Origin: Sphingobium chungbukense
Lineage (GTDB): Bacteria > Pseudomonadota > Alphaproteobacteria > Sphingomonadales > Sphingomonadaceae
Length of the DNA: 64,000 nt
Assembly (NCBI RefSeq): GCF_001005725.1
Contig: NZ_LBIC01000011.1
Span: 1 to 64,000 of the forward strand
Reading direction: 5' to 3'
Made by a program: the position numbers and the translations under genes. A model generated the notes under the pieces. It did not search any database, was not told the origin of the DNA, and saw only the letters and a program-made list of their open reading frames with translations. Positions 26,893-35,115 of this stretch are shown piece by piece. Numbering within the stretch: the first letter of the stretch is position 1; each line of letters begins with the position of its first letter.

Positions 26893-27890
26893 GCGGCGAG
26901 GATATCAGCGCGGCAGGCATCGCGCGTTGGCTACGCGAGAGCCGTAGTTTCGCCGCGAAGGCGGACATCGCCGAGGTCGTGAACGCCCTCGGAATCGACC
27001 CCAGCGCAAGCGTGGCGGTCGGCGACGATTGCGCGGCCATTCCCGATGGCGATGGATATCTGCTCTTCGCGATCGAAGGTTTCATCAACGAGTTCGTCGC
27101 CAGCGATCCCTGGTTTGCCGGCTGGTGCGGCGTCATGGTCAATCTGTCGGACATCGCGGCGATGGGCGGCAGGCCCGTCGCGGCGGTGAACGCGCTGTGG
27201 GCGGATGGACGCGACGGGGCCCTGCCCATGCTCGAAGGATTGCGCGACGCTTCGCGGGCGTTCCAGGTGCCCATCGTCGGCGGGCATAGCAATTTGCAGA
27301 CCAAGACTAGCCAGCTCGCGCTCGCGATCCTTGGCAGGGCAAATCGGCTGCTGACCAGCTTCGACGCGGCGCCCGGCGACCATCTGGTCGCGGCCATCGA
27401 CCTGCGCGGGGGATATCGCGAGCCCTATGCGAACTGGAACGCGGCAACGCAGGCGCCGGTCGCGAGGCTTCGTGGAGATCTCGATCTTCTGCCACAAATC
27501 GCGGAAGCAGGGCTCGCCAAGGCGGCAAAGGACATCAGCCAAGGCGGCATCATCGGCACCGCCACCATGCTCGCGGAATGTTCCGGGGTCGGAGCCGTGA
27601 TCGATATCGATCACATCCCGATTCCGGGCGAGGCGCCGCTGGAGCGATGGCTCCAGACCTTCCCCAGCTTCGGCTATCTGCTCTCCGTCGATCCTAGGCA
27701 TCTCGATGCGGTGCTGGCGCGCTTCCACGCGAGGGATATTGCTGCAGCGTCGATCGGGACCATTACCCGGGATCCGCGCGTGCGGATCGAACGGCAAGGA
27801 CAATGCGAGACCGTTTGGGATCTCTCCGAGCGGCCGTTCATCGGGTGCGCTCCCCTGCCCCTCAATGTCAGCGCCAGGACTTTGTCATGA
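26889..27890 (+). CDS. AIR-synthase-related protein of the Nit1C cluster (sll0787 family)
   Basis: 333 residues; ATG overlaps the previous stop (ATGA). The PurM/SelD-like fold is indicated by VAVGDDCAAIPDGDGYLLFAIEGF (ATP/Mg loop), MVNLSDIAAMGGRPVAAVNALW, VPIVGGHSNLQTKTSQLALAI and AKDISQGGIIGTATMLAECSGVGA. These proteins use ATP to activate an amide or formyl group; the substrate in the Nit1C pathway is not known to me. Fourth gene of the operon. Confidence 0.85.
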   Translation: MSGEDISAAGIARWLRESRSFAAKADIAEVVNALGIDPSASVAVGDDCAAIPDGDGYLLFAIEGFINEFVASDPWFAGWCGVMVNLSDIAAMGGRPVAAVNALWADGRDGALPMLEGLRDASRAFQVPIVGGHSNLQTKTSQLALAILGRANRLLTSFDAAPGDHLVAAIDLRGGYREPYANWNAATQAPVARLRGDLDLLPQIAEAGLAKAAKDISQGGIIGTATMLAECSGVGAVIDIDHIPIPGEAPLERWLQTFPSFGYLLSVDPRHLDAVLARFHARDIAAASIGTITRDPRVRIERQGQCETVWDLSERPFIGCAPLPLNVSARTLS

Positions 27891-28924
27891 GCGGCATGGC
27901 GCAGACACATGGTGAGGTTCTCCATGACACCACTCGGGAACCGTGCCCGGCTTGCGGGCAGAATTGGTTGCTGAGCGCCTTCGGCCGTATCCAGGATCGA
28001 TGCGGGCATTGCGGCTATGATCCCGTCGCCGAAACCGGGACGTCCGAGAGCGACAACAAATCTGCGGCAACGTGGCTGCGTAATAGCAGCGAGACGATCC
28101 TTCTCGGAATGCCGCAACTGTGCCTCCAAGGCCTGTCGGAAACCTGGCTGCTGAAACAGCTCGGGCATCAGCATTGGATGATGCTCGCGAGTCTCGCGGG
28201 ACAAAAGGCGCCGAGCTTCATCGATGGCGAAGGGCGCCCAGTTTATGCCGCTTTCTGCGCTATCTCAATCCAGGATGGTAATTTCGGTTCAGTCAGGGAG
28301 AACGACGAACTGATCGTGCGATCGCGACTGCGCAGGGTGACACAGACGCAGATGTTGAGCCGGCATCGTCTGCTTGTCGACGGTCGCCTTATCGGTCAGG
28401 TCGAAATGGTCTCGGTCTTTGTGCGCCGCGGCCAGACCGGCGGCAACCGGAGCGTTTCGCGGTTCGTCGTGCCAGGCCTACCCAAACCGGATCCGTATCG
28501 CAGTCAGGAAGACTTACCTGGCCAAGCCGCCGCAGTCCGCGCGGGCCGAGCCACGCAACACTTGGGCTTTGCCTTCAAAAAGCCGAGCAGCAACCGGATC
28601 ATCGCCATCGACCCGGTGCCGTCACAAGACTTCAATGGCGCCGGCTTCCTGTATTTCAGCAGCTTCGTCTCTTTCGTTGACCGAGCGGAATGGCTGTTCG
28701 CTCGCGCCTGCGCGCAGACGGCAACGACCATAAGGCGGGACATTTTCTTCGCTGGCAACCTCGACCCAGGCGAGGCACTGTCGGTGGATCTCGTCGCACA
28801 ACGCACATCGCCTGCCGACCACAATGGCTCGGCAATGAAGACGCTCTCCCATCACTGTCGACTGGTTCGAGCGGGAGACAATGAACCCCTAGCGGAGGTC
28901 TTCACGATTCGTCGCGTTGACTGA
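27887..28924 (+). CDS. LnmK-like double-hotdog protein (Pnap_2097-type)
   Basis: 345 residues; ATG overlaps the preceding stop. It begins with a small Cys-rich segment (CPACGQNWLLSAFGRIQDRCGHCGYDP, four Cys, a probable zinc ribbon). A two-hotdog body like the LnmK acyltransferase/decarboxylase family follows: ILLGMPQLCLQGLSETWLLKQLGHQHW, then YFSSFVSFVDRAEW, IRRDIFFAGNLDPGEAL and LSHHCRLVRAGDNEPLAEV. I recall a related family (Pnap_2097) near nitrilase/radical SAM clusters but cannot verify it here. Thioester chemistry on an acyl carrier or CoA substrate is inference. It replaces the flavoprotein found in many Nit1C clusters. Confidence 0.6.
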   Translation: MSGMAQTHGEVLHDTTREPCPACGQNWLLSAFGRIQDRCGHCGYDPVAETGTSESDNKSAATWLRNSSETILLGMPQLCLQGLSETWLLKQLGHQHWMMLASLAGQKAPSFIDGEGRPVYAAFCAISIQDGNFGSVRENDELIVRSRLRRVTQTQMLSRHRLLVDGRLIGQVEMVSVFVRRGQTGGNRSVSRFVVPGLPKPDPYRSQEDLPGQAAAVRAGRATQHLGFAFKKPSSNRIIAIDPVPSQDFNGAGFLYFSSFVSFVDRAEWLFARACAQTATTIRRDIFFAGNLDPGEALSVDLVAQRTSPADHNGSAMKTLSHHCRLVRAGDNEPLAEVFTIRRVD

Positions 28925-28938
28925 TCCCCAGGGTTGGC

Positions 28939-29262
28939 ATGCAGCATCTTGCTTCGCTGCTCCTCGATTCCGCTGCAGGCAGGACTTGGCCGGTAGCGCC
29001 CTATGCGCCGTTTCAGCGCAATCTAGTGGACGTGCAAATGCAAGCAACTGTTCTCGTCATCCTCTATCAGGGAAAAGAAACCCTAGGAGTGTATGATGAC
29101 GATGCTGCGGCCTGGGATGCTCTACTAGCCTTTGTCGATCAAAATTGGGTGAGCCGCTTCGATTCCACTCCTCCCCCGGAGAGCGGAGACGTTCGCGTTG
29201 AAATGTTTTTCAATGGCGAGGACATGTATCTGCTCGCATCAAGTGACGTAACAGACCTTTAG
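28939..29262 (+). CDS. Small hypothetical protein after the nitrilase operon
   Basis: 107 residues, start ATG 14 bases after the previous stop, so likely in the same operon. No motif that I recognise; acidic (DDDAAAWDALLAFVDQNW) with a mixed alpha/beta look and no signal peptide. Less GC-rich than the genes before it. It could be an accessory subunit or simply the edge of the island. Confidence 0.5.
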   Translation: MQHLASLLLDSAAGRTWPVAPYAPFQRNLVDVQMQATVLVILYQGKETLGVYDDDAAAWDALLAFVDQNWVSRFDSTPPPESGDVRVEMFFNGEDMYLLASSDVTDL

Positions 29263-29322
29263 CGGTCGGGACCGACGCTGCGCGCAAACTTGCGCCTCTC
29301 CACAATGCTGCCGATTGAGCGG

Positions 29323-30441
29323 CTAATTCTCTGCGAGACGCTCCGCCATGCGTGCGCTGGCACCGCTTTTCGCCGCGAGCCTCGCACCATAGCGCATCAC
29401 CGTCCTGGGATCGCGCCATCTATAGGCCTGCATGATCGCCGGCAGACTTTCGTCCGCCGCAAAATTATCCTGCGCAACGCCTACCCGGATCGAATGGCTC
29501 GACACCGCAGCGACCCAGCGCTCAAGTTCGGCCTCGCCCATAACCCCGAGCAGTTTCTTCGCATGGGCTGCCCGGATCAGCCTCCGATAAATCAACGTGA
29601 TGCTGTTCGGATGAAGAGCAGCCCGACCGACAGCGGCGACCGACCCGTCAAAATGCGTCTCGACCCTCCGAAACAGCGGCCCCCTGTCGATGTGCGCAGC
29701 GTCTCGCCAGCGCGCGATCGCGCGCATCGTCACAGGGGAGAGATAGGCATAGGCCCCCTCCCCTTCCTGATCGGTCTTGCTTTTCGGAATGAACAGCGTG
29801 CCTGCCCCCTGCCCGTCCGGCGCTTCGACATGTGCGACATCGATCGCGACGAGTTCCGAGCGCCGGCCAGCACTGTCGTACGCCATCCGCAGCAGGGCTT
29901 CGTCGCGAAGCCCCAGGAGATCACGACGGCAGGCCTTGATGAGATGCGCAAGGCAGACGCCGCTCGCCGGGCTGTCCAAATCCGCGATATCGCCCTTGAA
30001 CCGGATCGCGCGCGCCTGGCGCTGTCGGACCCCGAGCCTCTTGCGCGCTGCCTTCTTCTCGAGCTTGACCAGCGGCGCGGTCGTTGGATCGGTGAGAGCC
30101 GCCATGCGATAGGCCCATCCGACATGCACGAGGTAGCGTTCGATCGTGGCCATCGCGCGCGGCGTTTCATCTGACAGATCGGTTCCCGCGAGCGCGCGCA
30201 CCCACGCGGCCACCAGTTCGGGCGTCGCATCAGCCGCCGCAACCCGACGCTTGCGGCACCATTGCCCCCACAAGGTGAGATCCGACTGGAAGGCTCGTCG
30301 CGTATTGGCTGACCAGCCGCGTAGCGCGGCATCGAGGAGGCTTTCGTCGATCGCCGCGGCGGGCCCGATCAACGCGCGGACGTCGCTAACGATGAGATCG
30401 AGCGACGTCCCCTCGCCGACGACCGGGCGCACCGCCGTCAT
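29323..30441 (-). CDS. Tyrosine recombinase (integrase), copy 1
   Basis: The ATG at 30441 overlaps the stop of the small upstream gene (ATGA), giving 372 residues. The SAM-like N-terminal domain covers SANTRRAFQSDLTLWGQWC...ATIERYLVHVGW. The catalytic domain has Arg in AYDSAGRRSELVAID, SKTDQEGEGAYAYLSP, the HxxR box SSHSIRVGVAQDNFA and the nucleophile in TVMRYGARL. It is clearly related to the second integrase (46.2-47.5 kb): both share SKTDQEG, LFRRV, SSHSxRVG and MRYG/LRYG segments. It was separated from its original upstream control region by the Tn402-type transposon that starts 30 bases upstream of the partner gene. Confidence 0.88.
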   Translation of the reverse strand: MTAVRPVVGEGTSLDLIVSDVRALIGPAAAIDESLLDAALRGWSANTRRAFQSDLTLWGQWCRKRRVAAADATPELVAAWVRALAGTDLSDETPRAMATIERYLVHVGWAYRMAALTDPTTAPLVKLEKKAARKRLGVRQRQARAIRFKGDIADLDSPASGVCLAHLIKACRRDLLGLRDEALLRMAYDSAGRRSELVAIDVAHVEAPDGQGAGTLFIPKSKTDQEGEGAYAYLSPVTMRAIARWRDAAHIDRGPLFRRVETHFDGSVAAVGRAALHPNSITLIYRRLIRAAHAKKLLGVMGEAELERWVAAVSSHSIRVGVAQDNFAADESLPAIMQAYRWRDPRTVMRYGARLAAKSGASARMAERLAEN

Positions 30442-30641
30442 CGTCTGGTCGGGGCTCCGCGCCACCGAGCGAGCGGCCCTTCCCAGACGAACCAGAACGT
30501 GAGCGCCAGAGCACCGACCGCCGTGGCGTCGACGAGCCAAGCAGGCAGACCGAAGGGATCGGGCGTCGCGCGCGCGACATTCTGCGCCACGGTGATGACC
30601 AGCCAGAGCGAAACCCCGGCGCGCAGCAGCAAATCGATCAT
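30438..30641 (-). CDS. Small membrane protein coupled to the integrase
   Basis: 67 residues from the ATG at 30641 (MIDLLLRAGVSLWLVITVAQ), GCCGAGATG context with a GAGGCC purine stretch upstream. It has two hydrophobic segments (LLLRAGVSLWLVITVAQNVA and LVDATAVGALALTFWFVW) and a basic tail (RWRGAPTRR). No family recognised. Its stop overlaps the integrase start, so both are made together; the role is unknown. Confidence 0.6.
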   Translation of the reverse strand: MIDLLLRAGVSLWLVITVAQNVARATPDPFGLPAWLVDATAVGALALTFWFVWEGPLARWRGAPTRR

Positions 30642-30670
30642 CTCGGCCTCCTTCGTCCTGCCCTTTGGAC

Positions 30671-30749
30671 TGTCAGTTTGACCAAACGGACAGACCGAAA
30701 TTGCCAGGCTTTTCAATCTTCATCTATCCCAAATACCTCCGGACTCTCG
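30671..30749 (+). repeat. Left end of the Tn402-type transposon
   Basis: The end begins TGTCAGTTTGACCAAACG. CTGTCAGTTTG (30670-30680) also forms a near-perfect dyad with CAAACGGACAG (30683-30693). A further repeat AAATACCTCCGGACTCTCG at 30731-30749 resembles the right-end repeats (CATACGACCGGACTCTGG) and is a likely TniA site. Confidence 0.75.
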
Positions 30750-30823
30750 CCCGTCCATCCCGTTTCTGATACAATACCGGTGGACCCGGCAACACGAGTC
30801 CCTGGCAAGATCGGGGATAGGTC

Positions 30824-32479
30824 ATGGCCGAAACGGGCACAGCTCTTACGAGAGCGGATTCTACAGCCTGGAGCATTGCTTGCAATCGCGAGCCGGCTAT
30901 TCGTGCACTCGCCAGCCTGCCCAAGATTACCCGCGCTGCGATGTTGAACGCGAGCGCGGAGCTGGGCCTGAGCAGGTCGCGCGTCTTTGAGCTTGTCGCC
31001 CGCTATCGCGCTGAGCCCGTTACCAGCTCCCTCGTCGATCGGCCCGAAGGTTTTCCCAAAGGGCGTCGCCGACTGGCGCCGGAGATCGACCAAGTGATCG
31101 CCTCCGAAATCGAACGGTTCTACTTGACGCGCCCCAAACCGACCCTCGCGAGATTGCAGCGCGACATCCGGCATGCCTGTTATGAACGCGGCCTTCGCGC
31201 GCCCACTCGCAAGACCATCGCCGCGCGCGTTGCCGCGATTGACCGAGAACGCCTCACCAGAACGCGCGAAGGCGCGAAGGCAGCGTCTGATCGATACCGA
31301 CCCGTGATTCGATCTTACACTGCCGACTACCCGCTGCAGATCGTACAAATAGACCACACACCCGCCGATATCATCATCGTCGACGAGCATTTCCGCAAAC
31401 CGCTTGGCCGACCAACGCTCACCCTCCAGATCGACATAGCGACCCGAGTCATTCCGGGCTTCTACATCTCGCTCGAGAAACCCTCAGCTACGTCTGTAGG
31501 CATGGCGATCCGCCATGCGGTCCTGCCAAAGGCAGCCTGGCTTCAAGAACGCGAGATCAATCTCGACTATCCCGTCTTTGGCATCCCCGAAACTCTGCAT
31601 CTCGACAATGCCGCAGAGTTTAGGTCCAGGGCGCTCGAGCGTGGCTGTGAGCAGCATGGCATCGACCTCAAGCACCGCCCCCGGCGCACGCCGCACTACG
31701 GTGGCCACATCGAACGCTTGATCGGAACCGCGGTCGGCGCCGTGCATCTCCTACCGGGTACGACCTTCTCAAACATCCAGGCCAAAGGCGACTACGACGC
31801 GGAGGGCCAAGCCTGCATGACGCTGCGCGAGTTCGAGCGCTGGTTTACACTCGAGGTCGGCGTCTATCATGGCTCGATTCACAGCGAGCTTGGCGTTCCT
31901 CCGCTCACGGCCTGGGCTGACGGGCTCGGGAGCCGCGCTGACCCGCTCCGGCTCCCGGCTGATCCCGCTCGCTTCCTCTTCAACTTTCTCCCGTTCGAGA
32001 TGCGGAAGGTCAGGCGTGAGGGTATCGAGCTGTTCCATGCATTTTACTGGCATGGCAGTTTGTCCGGCCTCCTCGCGAACTGCGATCACAAGCTCCCGAT
32101 CAAGTATAATCCGCTCAACCTCTCGGCTGTCTACGTCGAGCTGTCCGATACCGAGCATTTGACGGTTCCGCTCCGTGATCGGCGGCGGCCTGCCATCACG
32201 AAGTTCGAGCACGACCTCGCGGTGCGAGCACTGCGCGAACGCGGGCGTCAGGCCGTCGACGAGCAATCGCTGTTTGACATGGTGAACGAGCAGCGGCGCA
32301 TCGTCCTCGAAGCGGCCCACAAGACCAAGGCTGCGCGAAAATCCGCCCAGCGCATCGCCTATGCGCTGGAGGCTGGCCTCCCTCCTGCCACCGCAGTTCC
32401 TTCAATGGCTTTGCCGGTATCGTCCGAGCCGGAGGATAGCGCGCCTATCGTTCCATTCCAGATCGAGGAGCGACTATGA
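30824..32479 (+). CDS. tniA: Transposase TniA of the Tn402-type element
   Basis: 551 residues. An N-terminal HTH region (AMLNASAELGLSRSRVFELVARYR) is followed by the DDE/RNase H-like core: Asp in LQIVQIDHTPADIIIVDE, Asp in ETLHLDNAAEF and Glu in HYGGHIERLIGT, then the Mu-transposase-type C-terminal barrel (GIELFHAFYWHGSLSGLL ... IKYNPLNLSAVYVEL). This is the catalytic subunit that joins the ends to target DNA. First gene inside the left end; it overlaps tniB by 4 bases. No defect seen. Confidence 0.93.
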   Translation: MAETGTALTRADSTAWSIACNREPAIRALASLPKITRAAMLNASAELGLSRSRVFELVARYRAEPVTSSLVDRPEGFPKGRRRLAPEIDQVIASEIERFYLTRPKPTLARLQRDIRHACYERGLRAPTRKTIAARVAAIDRERLTRTREGAKAASDRYRPVIRSYTADYPLQIVQIDHTPADIIIVDEHFRKPLGRPTLTLQIDIATRVIPGFYISLEKPSATSVGMAIRHAVLPKAAWLQEREINLDYPVFGIPETLHLDNAAEFRSRALERGCEQHGIDLKHRPRRTPHYGGHIERLIGTAVGAVHLLPGTTFSNIQAKGDYDAEGQACMTLREFERWFTLEVGVYHGSIHSELGVPPLTAWADGLGSRADPLRLPADPARFLFNFLPFEMRKVRREGIELFHAFYWHGSLSGLLANCDHKLPIKYNPLNLSAVYVELSDTEHLTVPLRDRRRPAITKFEHDLAVRALRERGRQAVDEQSLFDMVNEQRRIVLEAAHKTKAARKSAQRIAYALEAGLPPATAVPSMALPVSSEPEDSAPIVPFQIEERL

Positions 32480-33399
32480 CCGACCTCTACGATCATCTGT
32501 TTCCGGCATATCGCGAGCAGGCAGGGTTATCCGACGACGAACGCATCGACTGGCTGAGACGCGATCGATGGCTATCGCTGCCACAATCCGAAGCCGCGCT
32601 CGGCAGGCTCGAAGATCTGCTGACCTATCCCCCGCGCGGCCGCATGCCCTGCCTCCTGCTTTTCGGTTCCACTGGCATGGGCAAGAGCGAGATCCTCAAT
32701 CGCTTCGCAGAGCTGCACGCAACCCGGTACGATAAGAATGCCGGCCTTACGATTATGCCGGTCGTCATGGTCCAGATGCCGCCACAGCCTACCGAGGAAG
32801 AGTTCTACACCGAGCTTATGCTGGCTATGAACTACTCCGAGTTCGACCATATCTCCCTGCGATCACTGCGCTCTCTGGCCCGTCGCACCCTCGGGGAATT
32901 CGGGACCAAGGTGCTGGTTCTGGACGAAATCGACAAGATGCTGGCGGGCTCGCCGCGCCAGCAGCGGATTTTTCTCAACACCATTCGCTTTCTGACCAAC
33001 GACCTCAGAATTCCGATCGTGTGCGCGGGCACGGAAGATGCGCGTATCGCGATCCTCACCGATCCCAATCTCGCCGACCGCTTCGCCGCATTCGAGCTTT
33101 CACCCTGGCGCAACGATCACGCCCTGCGCCAGCTCATGGCGAGCTTCGCCGGTCTGCTCCCCTTGCGCCGCCCTTCCCTGCTCGATGAAGCTGAGGTCCG
33201 CCAGCGCGTCATCGCATTGAGTGAGGGCGTGACAGGCCGAATCTTCCGGTTGATGGAGGCTGTCGCGATCGCGGCGATCCGAAGCGGCCGCGAGATGATC
33301 GACGCCGACAGCTTCGATGATGAGCAGCTATTGCTCCCGCTCGTCTCGATGCAGGTCATCGCCAGTGCCAAGCGGGCATTGCGGCGCCGTGCGGCATGA
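32476..33399 (+). CDS. tniB: AAA+ transposition ATPase TniB
   Basis: 307 residues of the TniB/TnsC family. Walker A is LLFGSTGMGKSEIL, Walker B VLVLDEIDKML; a sensor-type Asn is in NTIRFLTNDLRIPIVCAGTEDA. The end SEGVTGRIFRLMEAVAIAAI is the usual C-terminal helical lid. It selects targets and stimulates TniA. Translationally coupled to tniA and tniQ. Confidence 0.93.
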   Translation: MTDLYDHLFPAYREQAGLSDDERIDWLRRDRWLSLPQSEAALGRLEDLLTYPPRGRMPCLLLFGSTGMGKSEILNRFAELHATRYDKNAGLTIMPVVMVQMPPQPTEEEFYTELMLAMNYSEFDHISLRSLRSLARRTLGEFGTKVLVLDEIDKMLAGSPRQQRIFLNTIRFLTNDLRIPIVCAGTEDARIAILTDPNLADRFAAFELSPWRNDHALRQLMASFAGLLPLRRPSLLDEAEVRQRVIALSEGVTGRIFRLMEAVAIAAIRSGREMIDADSFDDEQLLLPLVSMQVIASAKRALRRRAA

Positions 33400-34579
33400 A
33401 AATCCTTTCGCTGACGAACTGCTGACGTCCTGGCACGCGCGTCAGCGCCATTCCCGCCGAGGGCGAGCGCTACCGGAGCCAAAGGCTGTCCGAAATCGCA
33501 AGGGCGACTGGCGCCACCCGGATATTCGCCCGACAAGAGCCTGGCTCAATGGGACTGCCGACGACCTCAACGTGCCGGCGACGCGCTTAGTCGAACATAG
33601 TCTTGCGAAGCACTATCCCTACTTACCGGTCGATTTTCTGGCTTGGGAACACCCGCCGGGCTCAGCCGGTTCTACCGGGCTGATCCCGGTGCCGCGGCTG
33701 CACGTCAGTTGGTGCAGCCGGTGCCTCGCGGAAGATTTCGCATCCGACCGGCCAGCGCACGTCCGGCGTCAGTGGGTACTGGCCGCTGTGGGCTATTGCC
33801 ATCGGCACCGCTGGCCGCTGGAGGATCGTTGTAATGGTTGCGGATCGCGGACATGGCGATTTGCGATGCCCGCGCGCGGTCCGCTGCGGATGATTTGCGA
33901 TGCCTGCTGGCAACCGATGGAAAGAACCTCGGCCCCGGCCATTTATGCCGGGAAGGACGCCCTGCTCTGCTGGGATCATGTTATTGCGTTCGAGCAGCAA
34001 TGCATAGGCGCGATAAAGGGTAGGACCCCCGACCAGTTCCGCTTCAACTTCACGTCGGCCGACCAACTCCTCAACGAGGTTCGAGGCATTTGCCGCCTCC
34101 TGACCAGGAAGCCGCCAAACGACGAATATTGGTGGTGCAGGACACGGAACATCCCGCTGAACGATTTCGCGTGCGACGCGATGACGCCCGGTTACATGGG
34201 CCTCCAATTCTATTCGAGCGACACTCTCAACCCGCTCGCCGCCGCATCGCCGCTCCTGCGCCGGCGCCTGCTTGCCGCCGCTTGCGGCATCATCGAGACC
34301 AATCCCGAGATAGGCGCCGCGCTTTTTGGTCCTGACGCACCGTCAGCGATCGAACGGTTCATTGCCAGAGCAGATCGTGGCGTGCTCGATCGCTTGCTGA
34401 TGACAGACGGACACTGGTCTTCCGCCTTTATCTCTCAGATCAAAGCCGCACGAGAGCGAATGGCCCGCCGGTTCACGATCTCGAAGCTGGAAGCGGCGCA
34501 TCGAGCGATACGCAACGTATTCGCCCATGCATCGACAAACGAACAAACCGAACCTCGCGATCTCGCTGGCCAAAGCTGA
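33389..34579 (+). CDS. tniQ: Targeting protein TniQ
   Basis: The start is taken as the GTG at 33389, inside the tniB end (the frame reads VRHENPFADELLTSWHARQRH), giving 396 residues; no ATG fits better. TniQ zinc-finger pairs are visible: HVSWCSRCLAED, YCHRHRWPLEDRCNGCGSRTW and MICDACWQPM. The C-terminal half is helical. TniQ guides the TniA/TniB complex, and in this family pairs with resolvase function for res-site hunting. Third gene of the tni operon. Confidence 0.85.
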   Translation: MRHENPFADELLTSWHARQRHSRRGRALPEPKAVRNRKGDWRHPDIRPTRAWLNGTADDLNVPATRLVEHSLAKHYPYLPVDFLAWEHPPGSAGSTGLIPVPRLHVSWCSRCLAEDFASDRPAHVRRQWVLAAVGYCHRHRWPLEDRCNGCGSRTWRFAMPARGPLRMICDACWQPMERTSAPAIYAGKDALLCWDHVIAFEQQCIGAIKGRTPDQFRFNFTSADQLLNEVRGICRLLTRKPPNDEYWWCRTRNIPLNDFACDAMTPGYMGLQFYSSDTLNPLAAASPLLRRRLLAAACGIIETNPEIGAALFGPDAPSAIERFIARADRGVLDRLLMTDGHWSSAFISQIKAARERMARRFTISKLEAAHRAIRNVFAHASTNEQTEPRDLAGQS

Positions 34580-34642
34580 TTCCATGTCGTTGGAAGCGGT
34601 TACTGATTGAGCCCCCGCCCTTCACCGGCTAGAACCCCATCC

Positions 34643-35056
34643 ATGCGCATTTCGAGGCTCTTCCTGGCGAACCGGTTTTGGGCGATGTTTTGTATCGCCT
34701 TGGCCGTCGTCTTTGCTGGCGCCTCGCTTTCCACGTCTATCGACAAGATCCAGCATGCGCCGGGTGTTTCGTTCGAACACGACCATTCCTTATTCAGCGA
34801 TGCTTCCATCATACAAGACCATGCCGACGATCATCACGTGCCCCAACCCGGCGACAACGATCCGTCCGACCATCTACCCGGCAGCCATCACCATCATGGC
34901 GATGGCGGCTCGGCTGTGCCGGTGACGGCCTCGGCGGATTCCGTCCAAGTCGCTTTGTCCAGCGAACTGCTCGGGCTTGCGCCGGATAACCAGACACCAG
35001 GCCTGCGCATTCCCGGCCCCGAACGACCTCCCAAGAGCCTCGCGATCCCAAGCTGA
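34643..35056 (+). CDS. Small His-rich periplasmic metal protein (CzcI-like position)
   Basis: 137 residues from the ATG at 34643 (MRISRLFLANRFWAMFCIAL), with a signal or membrane anchor at residues 8-30. The mature part is rich in His and Asp (HADDHHVPQPGDNDPSDHLP and SHHHHGDGG), a likely divalent metal buffer. It stands just upstream of czcC, the place of CzcI-type proteins in czc operons. Sequence similarity to CzcI itself is weak. Confidence 0.6.
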   Translation: MRISRLFLANRFWAMFCIALAVVFAGASLSTSIDKIQHAPGVSFEHDHSLFSDASIIQDHADDHHVPQPGDNDPSDHLPGSHHHHGDGGSAVPVTASADSVQVALSSELLGLAPDNQTPGLRIPGPERPPKSLAIPS

Positions 35057-35115
35057 GCCGCCGCGTCATGTGAGGCGCGGCATCTGCCACGCCTGCTCGT
35101 GAGGCCGTTCTTGTC

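Noticed and set aside
15372..29262. Alkene monooxygenase or epoxyalkane:CoM transferase genes expected with coenzyme M
   Set aside because: No encoded protein in the window shows the expected motifs (for the transferase, the MetE/UROD-like zinc site); they may lie elsewhere.
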